64,000 nucleotides of DNA from Lacisediminihabitans changchengi (GCF_016634425.1 NZ_JAEPES010000001.1:496001-560000); one strand, 5' to 3'; positions 44,921-54,420 are shown, numbered from the stretch's first letter. Program-made: numbers and translations. The notes: generated by a model not told the origin, from the letters alone.

Positions 44921-44948
44921 GGGCCGGACTCCCGAAGGAACCCGGCCC
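44921..44948 (-). terminator. Terminator for the DsbA-like gene
   Basis: On the minus strand the stem GGGCCGG-GT-TCC with a TTCG tetraloop closes with GGA-GT-CCGGCCC and is followed by GTTCTTGT. It begins 18 bp after the stop of the gene at 44967-45836. Confidence 0.65.
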
Positions 44949-44966
44949 ATCAAGCGCTAACTCGGA

Positions 44967-45836
44967 TTAGCTGTTCTGCTTCACGAAGGTGAGGAAATCG
45001 CCCTTCGAGTCCCAGCGCTTGCCATCGACGAAGACGGTCGGTGTGCTGAACCCGCCCTGCGTCGCGTCGATCAGATCAGGGTTCGAGGTGACCTTGGCCG
45101 TAACGTTCGAGACCCATTTTTTGTACGTCTCGTTGTCGACGCATTTGTTAATCGCATCCGTTCCCACGCCCGATTCGCTCAGCAGGCTCTTGATCTGGGA
45201 ATTCGTCAGTCCATTCGAGCCTTCTTGCGGCTGCTTGTCGTAGAAGACGTTTTGTGCGTCGAGGAATTTGTCCGGTGCGAAGTTGGCGACACACGCGGCC
45301 GCATTTGCCGCGCGGGAGGCGTATCGACTCGTCTGATAGTTACGGTCCAGGATTGATACCGGCTGCACATCAAGCGTCGCTTTGCCCGACTTCACGAGGT
45401 CAGCGATGTCGGCAGCGTAGGCCTTTTCGAAAGACTGGCACGCCGGGCAGGCCCAGTCGACGTAGGTTACGATATTGGCCACGCCATCGCTGCTGTCTCC
45501 TGCCTTGGGAGTCACCGCATCGCTAATCTTCGCCGCGGGCGTAACCGCAGCAGTGAGCTTCCCGTCGGATCCGCTGAACAGGATTCCGCTGCTCCCCATG
45601 TTCTTGGGCCCCTTGCTGCTTCCGCCGCCGCCTCCGCCGCTCGATGCGCCGTTGCCGACGACGACCAGCACGATGATCACGACGATGGCGACCACCGCGG
45701 CACCGATACCGCCCTGTAGGAAGATCTTGTTGCGACGCTGGCGTTTCTTCTCCGCCTCGCGTTCGATGCGCGCTTTCTCGCGAGCGTCTTCGCGTCGATC
45801 CTTCTTACCGGGGGTATTGCTGCCGGGAGTGGCCAT
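44967..45836 (-). CDS. Membrane-anchored DsbA-like thioredoxin-fold oxidoreductase
   Basis: The 289-residue protein has a highly charged cytoplasmic start, one helix (about 43-62), a Gly/Ser linker, then a DsbA-type domain with active site CPAC at 130-133 (TYVDWACPACQSFEKAY) and GGFSTPTVFVDGKRW near the end, where the cis-Pro loop lies. It probably oxidises or isomerises thiols of secreted proteins. The VKOR gene upstream on the same strand is its likely electron acceptor. The promoter is probably in the 91-bp gap or shared. Confidence 0.9.
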   Translation of the reverse strand: MATPGSNTPGKKDRREDAREKARIEREAEKKRQRRNKIFLQGGIGAAVVAIVVIIVLVVVGNGASSGGGGGGSSKGPKNMGSSGILFSGSDGKLTAAVTPAAKISDAVTPKAGDSSDGVANIVTYVDWACPACQSFEKAYAADIADLVKSGKATLDVQPVSILDRNYQTSRYASRAANAAACVANFAPDKFLDAQNVFYDKQPQEGSNGLTNSQIKSLLSESGVGTDAINKCVDNETYKKWVSNVTAKVTSNPDLIDATQGGFSTPTVFVDGKRWDSKGDFLTFVKQNS

Positions 45837-45927
45837 TGCTTGTCTCTAGTTCTCTCGGTTGACGGAAATCTCTTGCGAGGCTAGCGGACGAATTCTTGAG
45901 GATGGCTGCGCAAAGCCCGCCGGTCGC

Positions 45928-46926
45928 CTAGATGCGGGTGATGACATCCAACTGCACCTGGGCGAGCAGGAAGATGACCACGAAGCAGAGCAGCGAGATC
46001 AGTGGCACGAAGCTGTACAGCGACGAACCGATGCTGCGCGCCCGGGCAGATCCGCCGAACCTGCCCTCTTTCAGATTGAAGAAGGTCACCAGAAGGAAGG
46101 TCGGGATGACCGCCACCCAGGTAGTCATGCACCACGGGCACAGCGTGCCGAGGTGGAAGATGCTCTGATTGATCAGCCAGATGATGAAGACAAGGGCTCC
46201 GAGCATCCCGAGGTTGAAGGCGATCCAGAACCAGCGCGCGAATTTCAGGCCGGCGAGCACCATCACCCCCACCAGCAGCACGGCGATCCACCCGCCGACG
46301 CCGATCAGCGGGTTCGGAAACCCGAAGACCGATCCCTCGGGAGAGGAAAGGTTTTTGCCGCATTGCACGAGGACGCTGACGTTGCAGCTCGGCGCGACAT
46401 CGGGAGAAACGAAGGTGCCGACCTTGTCGGTGACCAGGCGGATCGCGGCGAAGAAACCGGAACTGGAAGCAAGCACCAACCAGATGCCGAGCGCGGTGGC
46501 GTTGCCGGTGCGCGGAAGGCGTCGCACACCGAACGCGAAGATCGCGATGAACACCAGCACCTGAATGACGAAGAACGGCGTGACCGAGGAGCGCCAGATC
46601 GCCAAGTAGATCACCCAGAGCTCGAACACCGCTCCGAGCGCCGCCAGCGGCGTGATCGCCAGCCACCACCCGGGCCTGAGCTCCGCGCCGGCGAGCTGCG
46701 CCACGCCGAGCGCCAGCATGGCGGCGAACAGCACCAGCGCGAAAGCCGATGAGGGGTAGCCGAGTTCGTTGTCGGCGCCGATGAGCTTGACACCTGTGCC
46801 GGCAGCCTCGATTCCCGTGAAGGCGAGGATCACGCTGAGGAACGAGGACAGAACCCCGACACCCCCGAGCATTGTCAGGCTGATCGCGGCGGTTCTCGGG
46901 GCACGGATCGCGGTCTCGGTTGGCAC
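45928..46926 (-). CDS. Vitamin K epoxide reductase (VKOR) family protein
   Basis: Bacterial VKORs reoxidise DsbA-like proteins and pass electrons to quinones. The 332-residue protein has a VKOR core with Cys181 and Cys189 (PSCNVSVLVQCGKNLSS) and CPWC at 263-266 in the quinone-proximal helix, plus FGFPNPLIGVGGW. About 100 extra residues at the N-terminus supply additional helices. GTG 46926 has no usual ribosome site, but an AATAAT box ends about 8 nt before it, so a leaderless transcript is likely. It pairs with the gene at 44967-45836. Confidence 0.88.
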   Translation of the reverse strand: MPTETAIRAPRTAAISLTMLGGVGVLSSFLSVILAFTGIEAAGTGVKLIGADNELGYPSSAFALVLFAAMLALGVAQLAGAELRPGWWLAITPLAALGAVFELWVIYLAIWRSSVTPFFVIQVLVFIAIFAFGVRRLPRTGNATALGIWLVLASSSGFFAAIRLVTDKVGTFVSPDVAPSCNVSVLVQCGKNLSSPEGSVFGFPNPLIGVGGWIAVLLVGVMVLAGLKFARWFWIAFNLGMLGALVFIIWLINQSIFHLGTLCPWCMTTWVAVIPTFLLVTFFNLKEGRFGGSARARSIGSSLYSFVPLISLLCFVVIFLLAQVQLDVITRI

Positions 46927-47282
46927 CCTCGCGATTATTGCATGGGCGAAATGCGGGGTCCTGGGCAATGCGTGCGATAATTTGGTGTAGTCACCCGGGC
47001 CGCGCCCGATGTGACGCCAGAGAATGCTTACCGGGCACCAACCCGGGCCACGCAGGAACGGTGCGAACGCACCGCTATCGAGAACGTGTCGCATAGCCAG
47101 TTGCGAGTAGTGACAGTACATGAACGTGACAGCAACGAACGTGACCAGAGCCCGAGCCGATTCAGGCCGGAGCCGGTCACGGAACGTCAAGGATTAGCGG
47201 GGACCTGCGCAGCAGGAAGTCGCGAGAGAGAGTACCCGGTGGGCGGCGCGGCCACTCATTCCGGGCTAGGAGTGCACCAGCG
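46927..47282. other. Divergent gap and long RNase E/G leader
   Basis: The 356-bp gap has no convincing gene. Near its left end GATAAT (about 46976) could be the -10 for rne/rng, which would leave a leader of about 300 nt. The leader holds short GC hairpins such as GGCCGGAGCCGG near 47163. Long leaders regulate E. coli rne by autocleavage; the same here is only a suggestion. Confidence 0.45.
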
Positions 47283-50141
47283 ATGGTGGAGACAAATTCA
47301 CAGAACAATGACGGATCAACCGAACCCACCGAGGTGAAGCGACGCGGTCGCCTCTTCGGTCGGGGTCGAAAGGCCGCCGCCGCAGCCCAGGCACCGGTGA
47401 CGCAGACCGCGCCGCCGGTCGTCGAGCAGACCCCGGCAGCGCCGGTCGAGACGGCCGCGCCGATCGAGACAGTTGTGCCGATCGAGACAGCAGCGCCGGT
47501 TACGACGCCAGCTGCCGAGCCGGTGACGGATGCCGCGGCCTCCGTCACTAGCGACACCACCGACACCGCGGCGATCGCGGCCGACGCCGCCACCGCCAAG
47601 CGTGCACCGGCGCGTCGTAGCGCCCCCAGGGCGAACGCGGACGCGCCAGGTACAGACGCAGCGGGCGACGAGAAGCCCGCGGTCAGAACCCGCACCCGCA
47701 AGCCGGCAGTGGCCAAGGCCACCGCCGCTGGTTCCAATTCACTCGAGGCCGACACCGAGGCCGATGCCGACGACGACCAGAAGCCCGCGAAGCAGGCCCT
47801 CGCTCGCCCGACGACCTCTCTGATCTTCCAGGCGCCGGACATCCCGGTGCTTCCGCCGCGCGCGAACCGCGGCCCGATCGATGATCGTGACGACCGCGAT
47901 GACCGCGACGACGAGGAGCCGGGCACCCTGCGCCGCCGCTCGCGTCGCCGCGCCGGCGACGAGGACCGCGACAACGGCGGCAACGGCAATGGCAACAACC
48001 AGCCCGCTAACACCGTCGTAAAGGTACGCACGCCGCGCCCGCAGCCGGAGCTCAGCAACGAGCCGACCAAGGTGCGTGGCTCGACCCGCCTCGAGGCGAA
48101 GAAGCAGCGCCGCCGCGATGGTCGTGACGCCGGACGTCGCCGCCCGGTGATCACCGAGGCCGAGTTCCTGGCCCGCCGCGAGAGCGTCGACCGCAAGATG
48201 GTCGTGCGGTCGAAGTTCGACCGCATCCAGATCGGCGTGCTCGAAGACGGCGTGCTGGTGGAGCACTACGTGGCGAAGGCCGCCGACGCCAGCCTGATCG
48301 GCAACGTCTACCTCGGTCGTGTGCAGAACGTGCTCCCGAGCATGGAGGCCGCCTTCGTCGACATCGGACGGGGCCGCAACGCCGTGCTCTACTCCGGCGA
48401 GGTCGACTGGGATGCCGCCGCCGAGAACTCCGCCGAGGGCAAGAGCCAGGCACGCCGCATCGAGCTGGCGCTAAAGCCGGGCGACAAGGTGCTGGTTCAG
48501 GTCACGAAAGACCCGGTCGGTCACAAGGGTGCCCGGCTCACCAGCCAGGTGTCGCTGCCCGGTCGCTATCTCGTCTACGTGCCGAATGGCTCGATGAACG
48601 GCATCAGCCGCAAGCTGCCAGACACCGAGCGCGCGCGTCTCAAGAAGATCCTCAAAGAGGTGCTGCCCGACAACGTCGGCGTCATCGTCCGCACCGCGGC
48701 CGAGGGTGCGACCGAAGAGCAGCTCACCCTCGACGTGAACCGTCTGACCGCGCAGTGGGCTGCCATCAGCGAGACGCTCGAGCACGTGCAGGCGCCCGCG
48801 CTGCTGCACAGCGAGCCCGATCTGCTGGTCAAGATCGTGCGCGACGTCTTCAACGAAGACTTCGACTCCCTGATCATCGATGGCGCAGATGCCGAAGCCA
48901 CGATCTCGACGTACCTGAAGCAGGTGGCGCCCGACCTGGTCGACCGCGTCACGACTTACGACGGCACGGCCGACTCCTTCGACGAGTACCGCATCAGCGA
49001 GCAGATCGAGAAGGCTCTCGACCGCAAGGTCTGGCTGCCCTCCGGCGGCTCGCTCGTCATCGACCGCACCGAGGCCATGACCGTGGTCGACGTCAACACC
49101 GGCAAGTTCGTCGGCTCGGGGGGAAACCTCGAGGAGACCGTCACCAAGAACAACCTGGAGGCGGCCGAGGAGATCGTTCGCCAGCTGCGTCTGCGCGACA
49201 TCGGCGGCATCATCGTCGTCGACTTCATCGACATGGTGCTGGAGTCGAACCGCGACCTCGTACTGCGTCGACTGGTCGAAAGTCTCAGCCGCGACCGGAC
49301 CAAGCACCAGGTCGCCGAGGTCACCAGCCTGGGCCTCGTGCAGATGACCCGCAAGAAGCTCGGCCTCGGCCTGATCGAGTCGTTCTCGGAGGCCTGTGAG
49401 GTCTGTGCCGGCCGCGGAATCATCGTGCACCACGACCCCGTGACCAAGCACCGCCAGTCGGTGCAGCCCGAGGTGCGTCGCAGCCGCGGCGGCCGCGGCG
49501 GCAACGGTGGCGGCAACAACGGCAACGGCGGCAACAACGGCAACAACAACAACAACGGCGGAAACAACGGCGGCAACGGCGGCGGAAACAACGCCGGTGG
49601 CGGCGGCCAGAAGGCTCCGGCCGGTGGCGGCACCCACGCCATCACCGACGACGTGAAGAACGCCCTCGCCCAGATCGCCGCGTCGACGATCCACGACGCC
49701 CCCGTCACGGCATCCATCCCCGTGCAGAAGCCCGCAGCGCAGAAGTCAGCGGAGCAGCAGCCCGCTGAGCAGCAGCCCGCTGCACAGAAGACTCCGGATG
49801 TCGCGGCTCCTGCCGTCGACAAGGCTCCCGCCGAGCAGGCCCGTGACGCAGGGCAGCCCAGTGTCACCGAACAGCCCAACGTCACCGAACAGCCCAACGT
49901 CGTCGAGCAGGCGAGCGTCGCTGCGGCGGAAGCAGCGGTCGCTATCCTCGACATCCCGGTGCAGAAGGCGCAGCGCCAGCCGCGCCGCATCTCCACCCAC
50001 GATGCCGAGCAGATCCTCGACTCCGTGTTGGATGCACTCCCGGAGCCCAAGCAGCCAGGGCAGGGTCGTTCGCGCACCTCGCGCCGGGCATCCAGTGCCG
50101 GAACTGTGCGCACCTCGACCGACGGCACGTCCGAAGGCTAA
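47283..50141 (+). CDS. Rne/Rng family ribonuclease (RNase E/G)
   Basis: This endoribonuclease cleaves single-stranded RNA in mRNA decay and rRNA maturation. The 952-residue protein has a disordered Ala/Pro/Thr/acidic N-terminal arm (about 1-300, with SLIFQAPDIPVLPP, and an Arg/Asp-rich segment), then the catalytic core: S1 domain (IGNVYLGRVQNVLPSMEAAF), DNase I-like site (VVDVNTGKFVGSGGN and GGIIVVDFIDM) and the zinc-link CEVCAGRG at about 704. After it comes a Gly/Asn-rich stretch (about 740-780) and another disordered tail. Both arms are typical actinobacterial additions for partner binding. ATG 47283. Confidence 0.95.
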   Translation: MVETNSQNNDGSTEPTEVKRRGRLFGRGRKAAAAAQAPVTQTAPPVVEQTPAAPVETAAPIETVVPIETAAPVTTPAAEPVTDAAASVTSDTTDTAAIAADAATAKRAPARRSAPRANADAPGTDAAGDEKPAVRTRTRKPAVAKATAAGSNSLEADTEADADDDQKPAKQALARPTTSLIFQAPDIPVLPPRANRGPIDDRDDRDDRDDEEPGTLRRRSRRRAGDEDRDNGGNGNGNNQPANTVVKVRTPRPQPELSNEPTKVRGSTRLEAKKQRRRDGRDAGRRRPVITEAEFLARRESVDRKMVVRSKFDRIQIGVLEDGVLVEHYVAKAADASLIGNVYLGRVQNVLPSMEAAFVDIGRGRNAVLYSGEVDWDAAAENSAEGKSQARRIELALKPGDKVLVQVTKDPVGHKGARLTSQVSLPGRYLVYVPNGSMNGISRKLPDTERARLKKILKEVLPDNVGVIVRTAAEGATEEQLTLDVNRLTAQWAAISETLEHVQAPALLHSEPDLLVKIVRDVFNEDFDSLIIDGADAEATISTYLKQVAPDLVDRVTTYDGTADSFDEYRISEQIEKALDRKVWLPSGGSLVIDRTEAMTVVDVNTGKFVGSGGNLEETVTKNNLEAAEEIVRQLRLRDIGGIIVVDFIDMVLESNRDLVLRRLVESLSRDRTKHQVAEVTSLGLVQMTRKKLGLGLIESFSEACEVCAGRGIIVHHDPVTKHRQSVQPEVRRSRGGRGGNGGGNNGNGGNNGNNNNNGGNNGGNGGGNNAGGGGQKAPAGGGTHAITDDVKNALAQIAASTIHDAPVTASIPVQKPAAQKSAEQQPAEQQPAAQKTPDVAAPAVDKAPAEQARDAGQPSVTEQPNVTEQPNVVEQASVAAAEAAVAILDIPVQKAQRQPRRISTHDAEQILDSVLDALPEPKQPGQGRSRTSRRASSAGTVRTSTDGTSEG

Positions 50142-50162
50142 TCGCAGCAACGCCCACGTAGT

Positions 50163-51302
50163 ATGTGGCGGGTGGGTACACGGGTAGCAGAGCGGCGACG
50201 CGAGCAGTCCGGGCCCACCCGCCGTTCTTCGTCAGGCAGTTCGTCGTCTGGCCCTTCTTCGTCTGGCCCTTCTTCGTCAGCACAGGCGTCGCGAGGCGCG
50301 CGCATCCCGATGCCGGTCGCCCTCACGATCGGCGGGGTCGGCATCCTGCTGGTCTTCGCCATTCGGGCAGTGACGCCGGCCTTCGGCCCATGGTCACTGC
50401 CGAACCAGGTGCAAGACCTGCTCACGCTGAGCATCAGCGTCATCATCGAGTCGCTGCCCTTCGTGATTCTGGGCATCCTGCTGTCGATCCTGGTGCAGGT
50501 CTGGATTCCCGACCGCTGGATCGTGAAGGTGTTGCCGCGCAATCCGTGGGCGCGGCGAGCGGTGATCTCGTTCATCGGCATCCTGTTGCCGGTCTGTGAG
50601 TGCGGAAATGTGCCTCTGGCCCGCGGGCTGATGATCAAGGGGTTCAGCGTCTCGGAGTCGATGACGTTCCTGCTCGCGGCACCTATTCTCAACCCGATCA
50701 CCATCGTGACCACCGGACAGGCCTTCGGTTTCGACAGCCCGATCTTCCTCTGGCGCGTCATCGGAGGATTCGTCGTGGCCAACGTCGTCGGCTGGCTGTT
50801 CTCGCGTCATCCGGATCAGGACAGCCTGATGACCGACCGGTTCGCCGCGGAGTGCGCCATGCCCGATGACCATCATCACGGCACTGATGGTTGGATGCGT
50901 GGCCGGTGGAAGAAGAGCATCGAACTCTTCACCCACGAGGCCGGGACGATCATGCCGGCGCTGTTCATCGGCTCGCTCGTCGCCGGGCTCGTGCAGGTGG
51001 CTGTGCCGCGCGCCGTGCTTCTCGGGCTCGGCAGCAATCCAGTCTGGTCGATCCTCGCCATGATGGCCCTGGCCTTCGTCATCTCGGTCTGCTCGAACGT
51101 CGACTCCTTCTTCATCCTTCCGTTCGCGAACACGTTCATGCCGGGTTCCATCACGGCGTTCCTGGTGTTCGGCCCGCTCATCGACATCAAGATGCTCACC
51201 CTCATGCGCACGACGTTCCGGGTGCGGGTGCTCGTCATCCTCACCGTCGTCGTCGGGTTGCTCTCCGCGCTGATCGGATTGGTCGTGAATTACATTGCCT
51301 AG
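50163..51302 (+). CDS. ArsP-type permease (PF03773)
   Basis: The 379-residue membrane protein has about eight to ten helices and the marker PVCECGNVPLARGLMIKG, with a second matching SVCSNVDSFFILPFANTF. PF03773 proteins export or move unknown solutes; some handle methylarsenite. A His-rich cytoplasmic segment (PDDHHHGTDGW) may bind metal. The Ser/Gly N-terminus is encoded by short tandem DNA units (GGCCCTTCTTCGTCT-like). ATG 50163 or GTG 50172 may be used; a TAGTAT box just ahead of the latter suggests a leaderless start there. Partner gene overlaps its end. Confidence 0.88.
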   Translation: MWRVGTRVAERRREQSGPTRRSSSGSSSSGPSSSGPSSSAQASRGARIPMPVALTIGGVGILLVFAIRAVTPAFGPWSLPNQVQDLLTLSISVIIESLPFVILGILLSILVQVWIPDRWIVKVLPRNPWARRAVISFIGILLPVCECGNVPLARGLMIKGFSVSESMTFLLAAPILNPITIVTTGQAFGFDSPIFLWRVIGGFVVANVVGWLFSRHPDQDSLMTDRFAAECAMPDDHHHGTDGWMRGRWKKSIELFTHEAGTIMPALFIGSLVAGLVQVAVPRAVLLGLGSNPVWSILAMMALAFVISVCSNVDSFFILPFANTFMPGSITAFLVFGPLIDIKMLTLMRTTFRVRVLVILTVVVGLLSALIGLVVNYIA

Positions 51303-52080
51303 ACACACTCACGGGCGAGATCGCGCTCGTCGCTGGCCGGCGATCCAGCGCTGGCAGGGCGTCGTGCTGGTCGTGGCCGCACTGGTCTCCACGATCTGGC
51401 TCGCGGTAACCAACCAGCTGATCCTCTACATCCACCCGCGCTACATCGTCTTCACGGTCATCATGGCGCTATTCGGGCTGGCACTGGTGATCGGCAGCTT
51501 CGTCAGTCGACCCGACCACGATCACGAGGAGCACGAGCCCACGGGGGGCGGTCGAGTGCTCTCGGTCATCGGCAGTGTCGTCACGCTCGTCATCGCCGTC
51601 GCGCTCGTGGTGGTTCCACCGGCGACGCTCACCACCGCTACGGCCGACCAGCGAGTGATCAACGCGAGCCAGTTGAGCAGCACGTCGAAGAGCGTGGGCT
51701 CCGCAGCATCCGCTCCCACCGGCGCATCGGCGGGGTTCTCGGTGGCCGACTGGGCCTCGCTGCTGCGCCAGACCAGCGACCCCGGCTTCTACGCGAATAA
51801 GCCGGCGGATGTCGTGGGCTTCGTGAGCGCAGACAAGACAGACCCAGACAACGTCTTCTATGTCTCGCGCTTCGTCATCACCTGCTGCGCCGTCGACGCG
51901 CAGCCGGTGGGCGTCCCCGTGTACCTCCCGAACTGGAAGAACGGCTTCGCGGCCGATTCCTGGGTGCGGGTGAAGGGTGACTTCAGCACCAATCCGAGCC
52001 GCAGCAGCAGCCAGACCGTCGTGCTCATTCCCACCTCAACCGCGAAGACCGAACAGCCCAGTGATCCCTACCTCTACTGA
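51295..52080 (+). CDS. TIGR03943 family permease partner
   Basis: The 261-residue protein has a first helix (about 21-40), then YIHPRYIVFTVIMALFGLAL, a second helix pair, and an outside domain with FVSADKTDPDNVFYVSRFVI, the CCAVDAQPVGVPVY Cys pair and WVRVKGDF, all features of the TIGR03943 family. Such proteins are nearly always next to the PF03773 permease, so they likely form one complex. The start is TTG 51295, overlapping the permease stop by 8 bp; this is the only good start before the first helix. Confidence 0.88.
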   Translation: MPRHTHGRDRARRWPAIQRWQGVVLVVAALVSTIWLAVTNQLILYIHPRYIVFTVIMALFGLALVIGSFVSRPDHDHEEHEPTGGGRVLSVIGSVVTLVIAVALVVVPPATLTTATADQRVINASQLSSTSKSVGSAASAPTGASAGFSVADWASLLRQTSDPGFYANKPADVVGFVSADKTDPDNVFYVSRFVITCCAVDAQPVGVPVYLPNWKNGFAADSWVRVKGDFSTNPSRSSSQTVVLIPTSTAKTEQPSDPYLY

Positions 52081-53485
52081 CCCACACGCGGCTGGCCCAG
52101 ATCAGGTGCAGCACCGCCGGTACGTACGCGGCATCATCGCGACAGTCGTCGTGCTCGCCATTCTGTGCGGGGCGTTCCTGGTGCTGAACACGCTTCGAGG
52201 CCCGAAGCTGTCGAGCGCCACCGTCGATCGCACCCTCGTCACGTCGCAGGCCGGCCAGCAGCTGCGGTTGTTCGCCAACCAGAATCTGGCCAAGGTCACC
52301 CCCAAGCAGGTCGTCGTCACGCCCGCAACCCCGGTCACGGTGACCAACACCGGTCAGGTGATAGCGGTGCAGTTCGACCAGCGGCTCGACTACGCAACGC
52401 GGTATTCGGTCAGTATCGACGGGGTGCACAGCAGCTATCAGAACCAGCGCGCGACCTTCAGCTATCGGTTCACCACGGCGGCGGCGAGCCTCTACTTCCT
52501 CGACCGCGCCGACCCCGGAAAGGCGTCGGATGGGCTCGACTCCATCGTGCGAACCGGTCTTCGGGGTAGTGCGAGCGACACGGTGTACTCGGCCCGGCAC
52601 ATCCAGGAGTTCGTGGTCTTCTCGCGTCTGATCGCGGTGGTGACGATCGCCGACGACGGAACCGATCGACTGGATCTCGTGTCGATCGGTAACGACGCAG
52701 CGGTCGAGCACATCTCCCTGCCTCGGTCGGGCGTGATCGAGAATCTGCAGGCATCGCCAGACGGCACCCGCATCGGGTTCACCTTCGGCAGCGCCGATCA
52801 GCCCGACGAACTGATGACGGTCGATCTCACCGGCACACACCTCGTCACGCCACTGCTGGGCCTCGACGGCCAGCCGCTGCAGATTCTCGACTGGTTCTTC
52901 CTCAACGGCAGCAGTTCCATCGTCGCTCAAGCCGTCGACCAGTCCGTTCTGCTCGTCGACCCGAAAGACCCGAAAGTATCGACACCGCTCGGCAATTTCT
53001 CCGCGCTGGAGACGCAATCTCCCGACGGTAGCGCGATCGTCGTGGCCGACCCGCTCAGCCGCATCGCGCTGCGCCTCAAAGATCTGCACGAAACGCGCCT
53101 GTACACCCACGAAGTGGGGGGCAACCAGACCTTCGGCGGAGCCATGCAGCTGCTGTCAGACGCGGGCGGCCAGACGACGTCGATCCAACAGGCGGTCGTT
53201 CCCGACCCGCAGACCGGCGCCTATGTGAGCTATCTGCTCTACCAGCGGGGCGCGGCCACCACCCGCATCCTGTTCGGCGGAGCGCAGTACAGCGGGAGCA
53301 TCGACGACTTCCACGTCTCACCCAACGGACAGTATGTCGCCATCACGACCGTGCCAGACTTCGCCACCAGCGTCAGTGACGGCTATGCGCACGAACCGCG
53401 GGCGACCTCCGTCAGCACGATCTTCGTCGATGTGGCGACCGGCACCATCGTGCGCAGCGTCGACGGGTTCGACGTCACCTGGTGA
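52061..53485 (+). CDS. Membrane-anchored beta-propeller-like protein, function unknown
   Basis: The 474-residue protein has a short cytoplasmic start, one helix (RGIIATVVVLAILCGAFLVL, about 20-40), an Ig-like stretch of about 110 residues (VIAVQFDQRLDYATRYSVSI), then repeated blade-like segments such as ENLQASPDGTRIGFTFGSAD and DDFHVSPNGQYVAIT, which resemble TolB/WD-type propellers. It overlaps the TIGR03943 gene end by 20 bp with GTG 52061, so it may belong to the same transport unit. No enzyme motif is visible. Confidence 0.75.
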   Translation: MIPTSTDPHAAGPDQVQHRRYVRGIIATVVVLAILCGAFLVLNTLRGPKLSSATVDRTLVTSQAGQQLRLFANQNLAKVTPKQVVVTPATPVTVTNTGQVIAVQFDQRLDYATRYSVSIDGVHSSYQNQRATFSYRFTTAAASLYFLDRADPGKASDGLDSIVRTGLRGSASDTVYSARHIQEFVVFSRLIAVVTIADDGTDRLDLVSIGNDAAVEHISLPRSGVIENLQASPDGTRIGFTFGSADQPDELMTVDLTGTHLVTPLLGLDGQPLQILDWFFLNGSSSIVAQAVDQSVLLVDPKDPKVSTPLGNFSALETQSPDGSAIVVADPLSRIALRLKDLHETRLYTHEVGGNQTFGGAMQLLSDAGGQTTSIQQAVVPDPQTGAYVSYLLYQRGAATTRILFGGAQYSGSIDDFHVSPNGQYVAITTVPDFATSVSDGYAHEPRATSVSTIFVDVATGTIVRSVDGFDVTW

Positions 53486-53500
53486 CCTGTGGCGCCCTGC

Positions 53501-53773
53501 TCAGCGGATGCCGCGGCGCTCCCTCTGGCTCACCCTCAGGCCGCTGGACCGCAGTCGCTCCACCAGCTGGCGCATCGTGACCGGCTCCGCACCGGCGGCC
53601 ACGAGCTCGCTGTAGCGCGCCTCGGGAACGTCGTAGTGATCGAGGTCGAAGCCGCGGCGGGGAATGCCCATGGCCTCGGCGAATGCGTGCAGTTCGTCGA
53701 GCGAGGAGTCGCTGACGAGGTGCGACCAGAGCGTGCCGTGGGCGGGCCACCGGGGCTGGTCGATCAAGATCAT
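53501..53773 (-). CDS. DUF4031 domain-containing protein
   Basis: The 90-residue protein matches DUF4031 with ILIDQPRWPAHGTLWSHLVS, ELHAFAEAMGIPRRGFDLDH, and YSELVAAGAEPVTMRQLVER. It is conserved across bacteria, usually small and cytoplasmic; function unknown. ATG 53773 has GGGACC, a weak ribosome site. Just upstream, the unit CGAGAATGCTGAAAG occurs twice (about 53787-53818). It converges with the propeller gene, with 15 bp between. Confidence 0.85.
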   Translation of the reverse strand: MILIDQPRWPAHGTLWSHLVSDSSLDELHAFAEAMGIPRRGFDLDHYDVPEARYSELVAAGAEPVTMRQLVERLRSSGLRVSQRERRGIR

Positions 53774-53904
53774 AGGGTCCCGTTCGCGAGAATGCTGAAA
53801 GACGAGAATGCTGAAAGGACATGCTAGTTGGCTGTGGCGCGGGGCACGGTGCGTACCGGGTCGAGGCGAGGATAATTCGAGTGCGACCTGAAAGGAACTG
53901 AGCC

Positions 53905-54420
53905 ATGACGCCGACGTCTGAGCAGATCGAATCCGAGCGCCGGGGTGCTCCCGAACTTCTGAAGGGGGCGGCTGTGGTCTCCGGGGGAGTGCTCGTGGTC
54001 CACGCCGCGGAACTGATCGCCAGCACGGTAGCGAACTTCGGACTGTACACGGACTCTGGCGGCGTCTTCGGGTTGACCTTGCTGTCGGTATTCGGTGAGA
54101 TCGCATTCGCGCGACTTCCCTTCGCGGTCGGGATCCTGTTGACGTTGTGGTTGGTTCGTCCCGCCGTCGCGAGATCGAGCATCCAGCGGGTCATTGGCAC
54201 CGGGGCGATCGCGGCGCTCGGGGGCGGCATCCTGTTATTTGTCGTCCAGCTTGCGATGCAGATCGTCCAGGCACCGAATTACTCCCTGATGGGTCGCGTG
54301 CCCGGCGTTAACCCGTTCTATTCCGTTACCTTCGCGCTGAACATCGCAATCACAAGCTTTCCACTGGTCATCTTGGGCGTCGTGCTTCTCTGGTTGTACC
54401 TGCGCCGTCGCTCGATCTAG
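53905..54420 (+). CDS. Small four-helix membrane protein, function unknown
   Basis: The 171-residue protein has four strong hydrophobic segments (about 20-45, 60-80, 90-115 and 140-162) and ends in a basic RRRSI tail. ATG 53905 has AAAGGAA 9 nt upstream. I do not recognise the family. Base use is less extreme in GC than its neighbours, with more A and T, which could mean later arrival or weaker selection. Confidence 0.75.
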   Translation: MTPTSEQIESERRGAPELLKGAAVVSGGVLVVHAAELIASTVANFGLYTDSGGVFGLTLLSVFGEIAFARLPFAVGILLTLWLVRPAVARSSIQRVIGTGAIAALGGGILLFVVQLAMQIVQAPNYSLMGRVPGVNPFYSVTFALNIAITSFPLVILGVVLLWLYLRRRSI

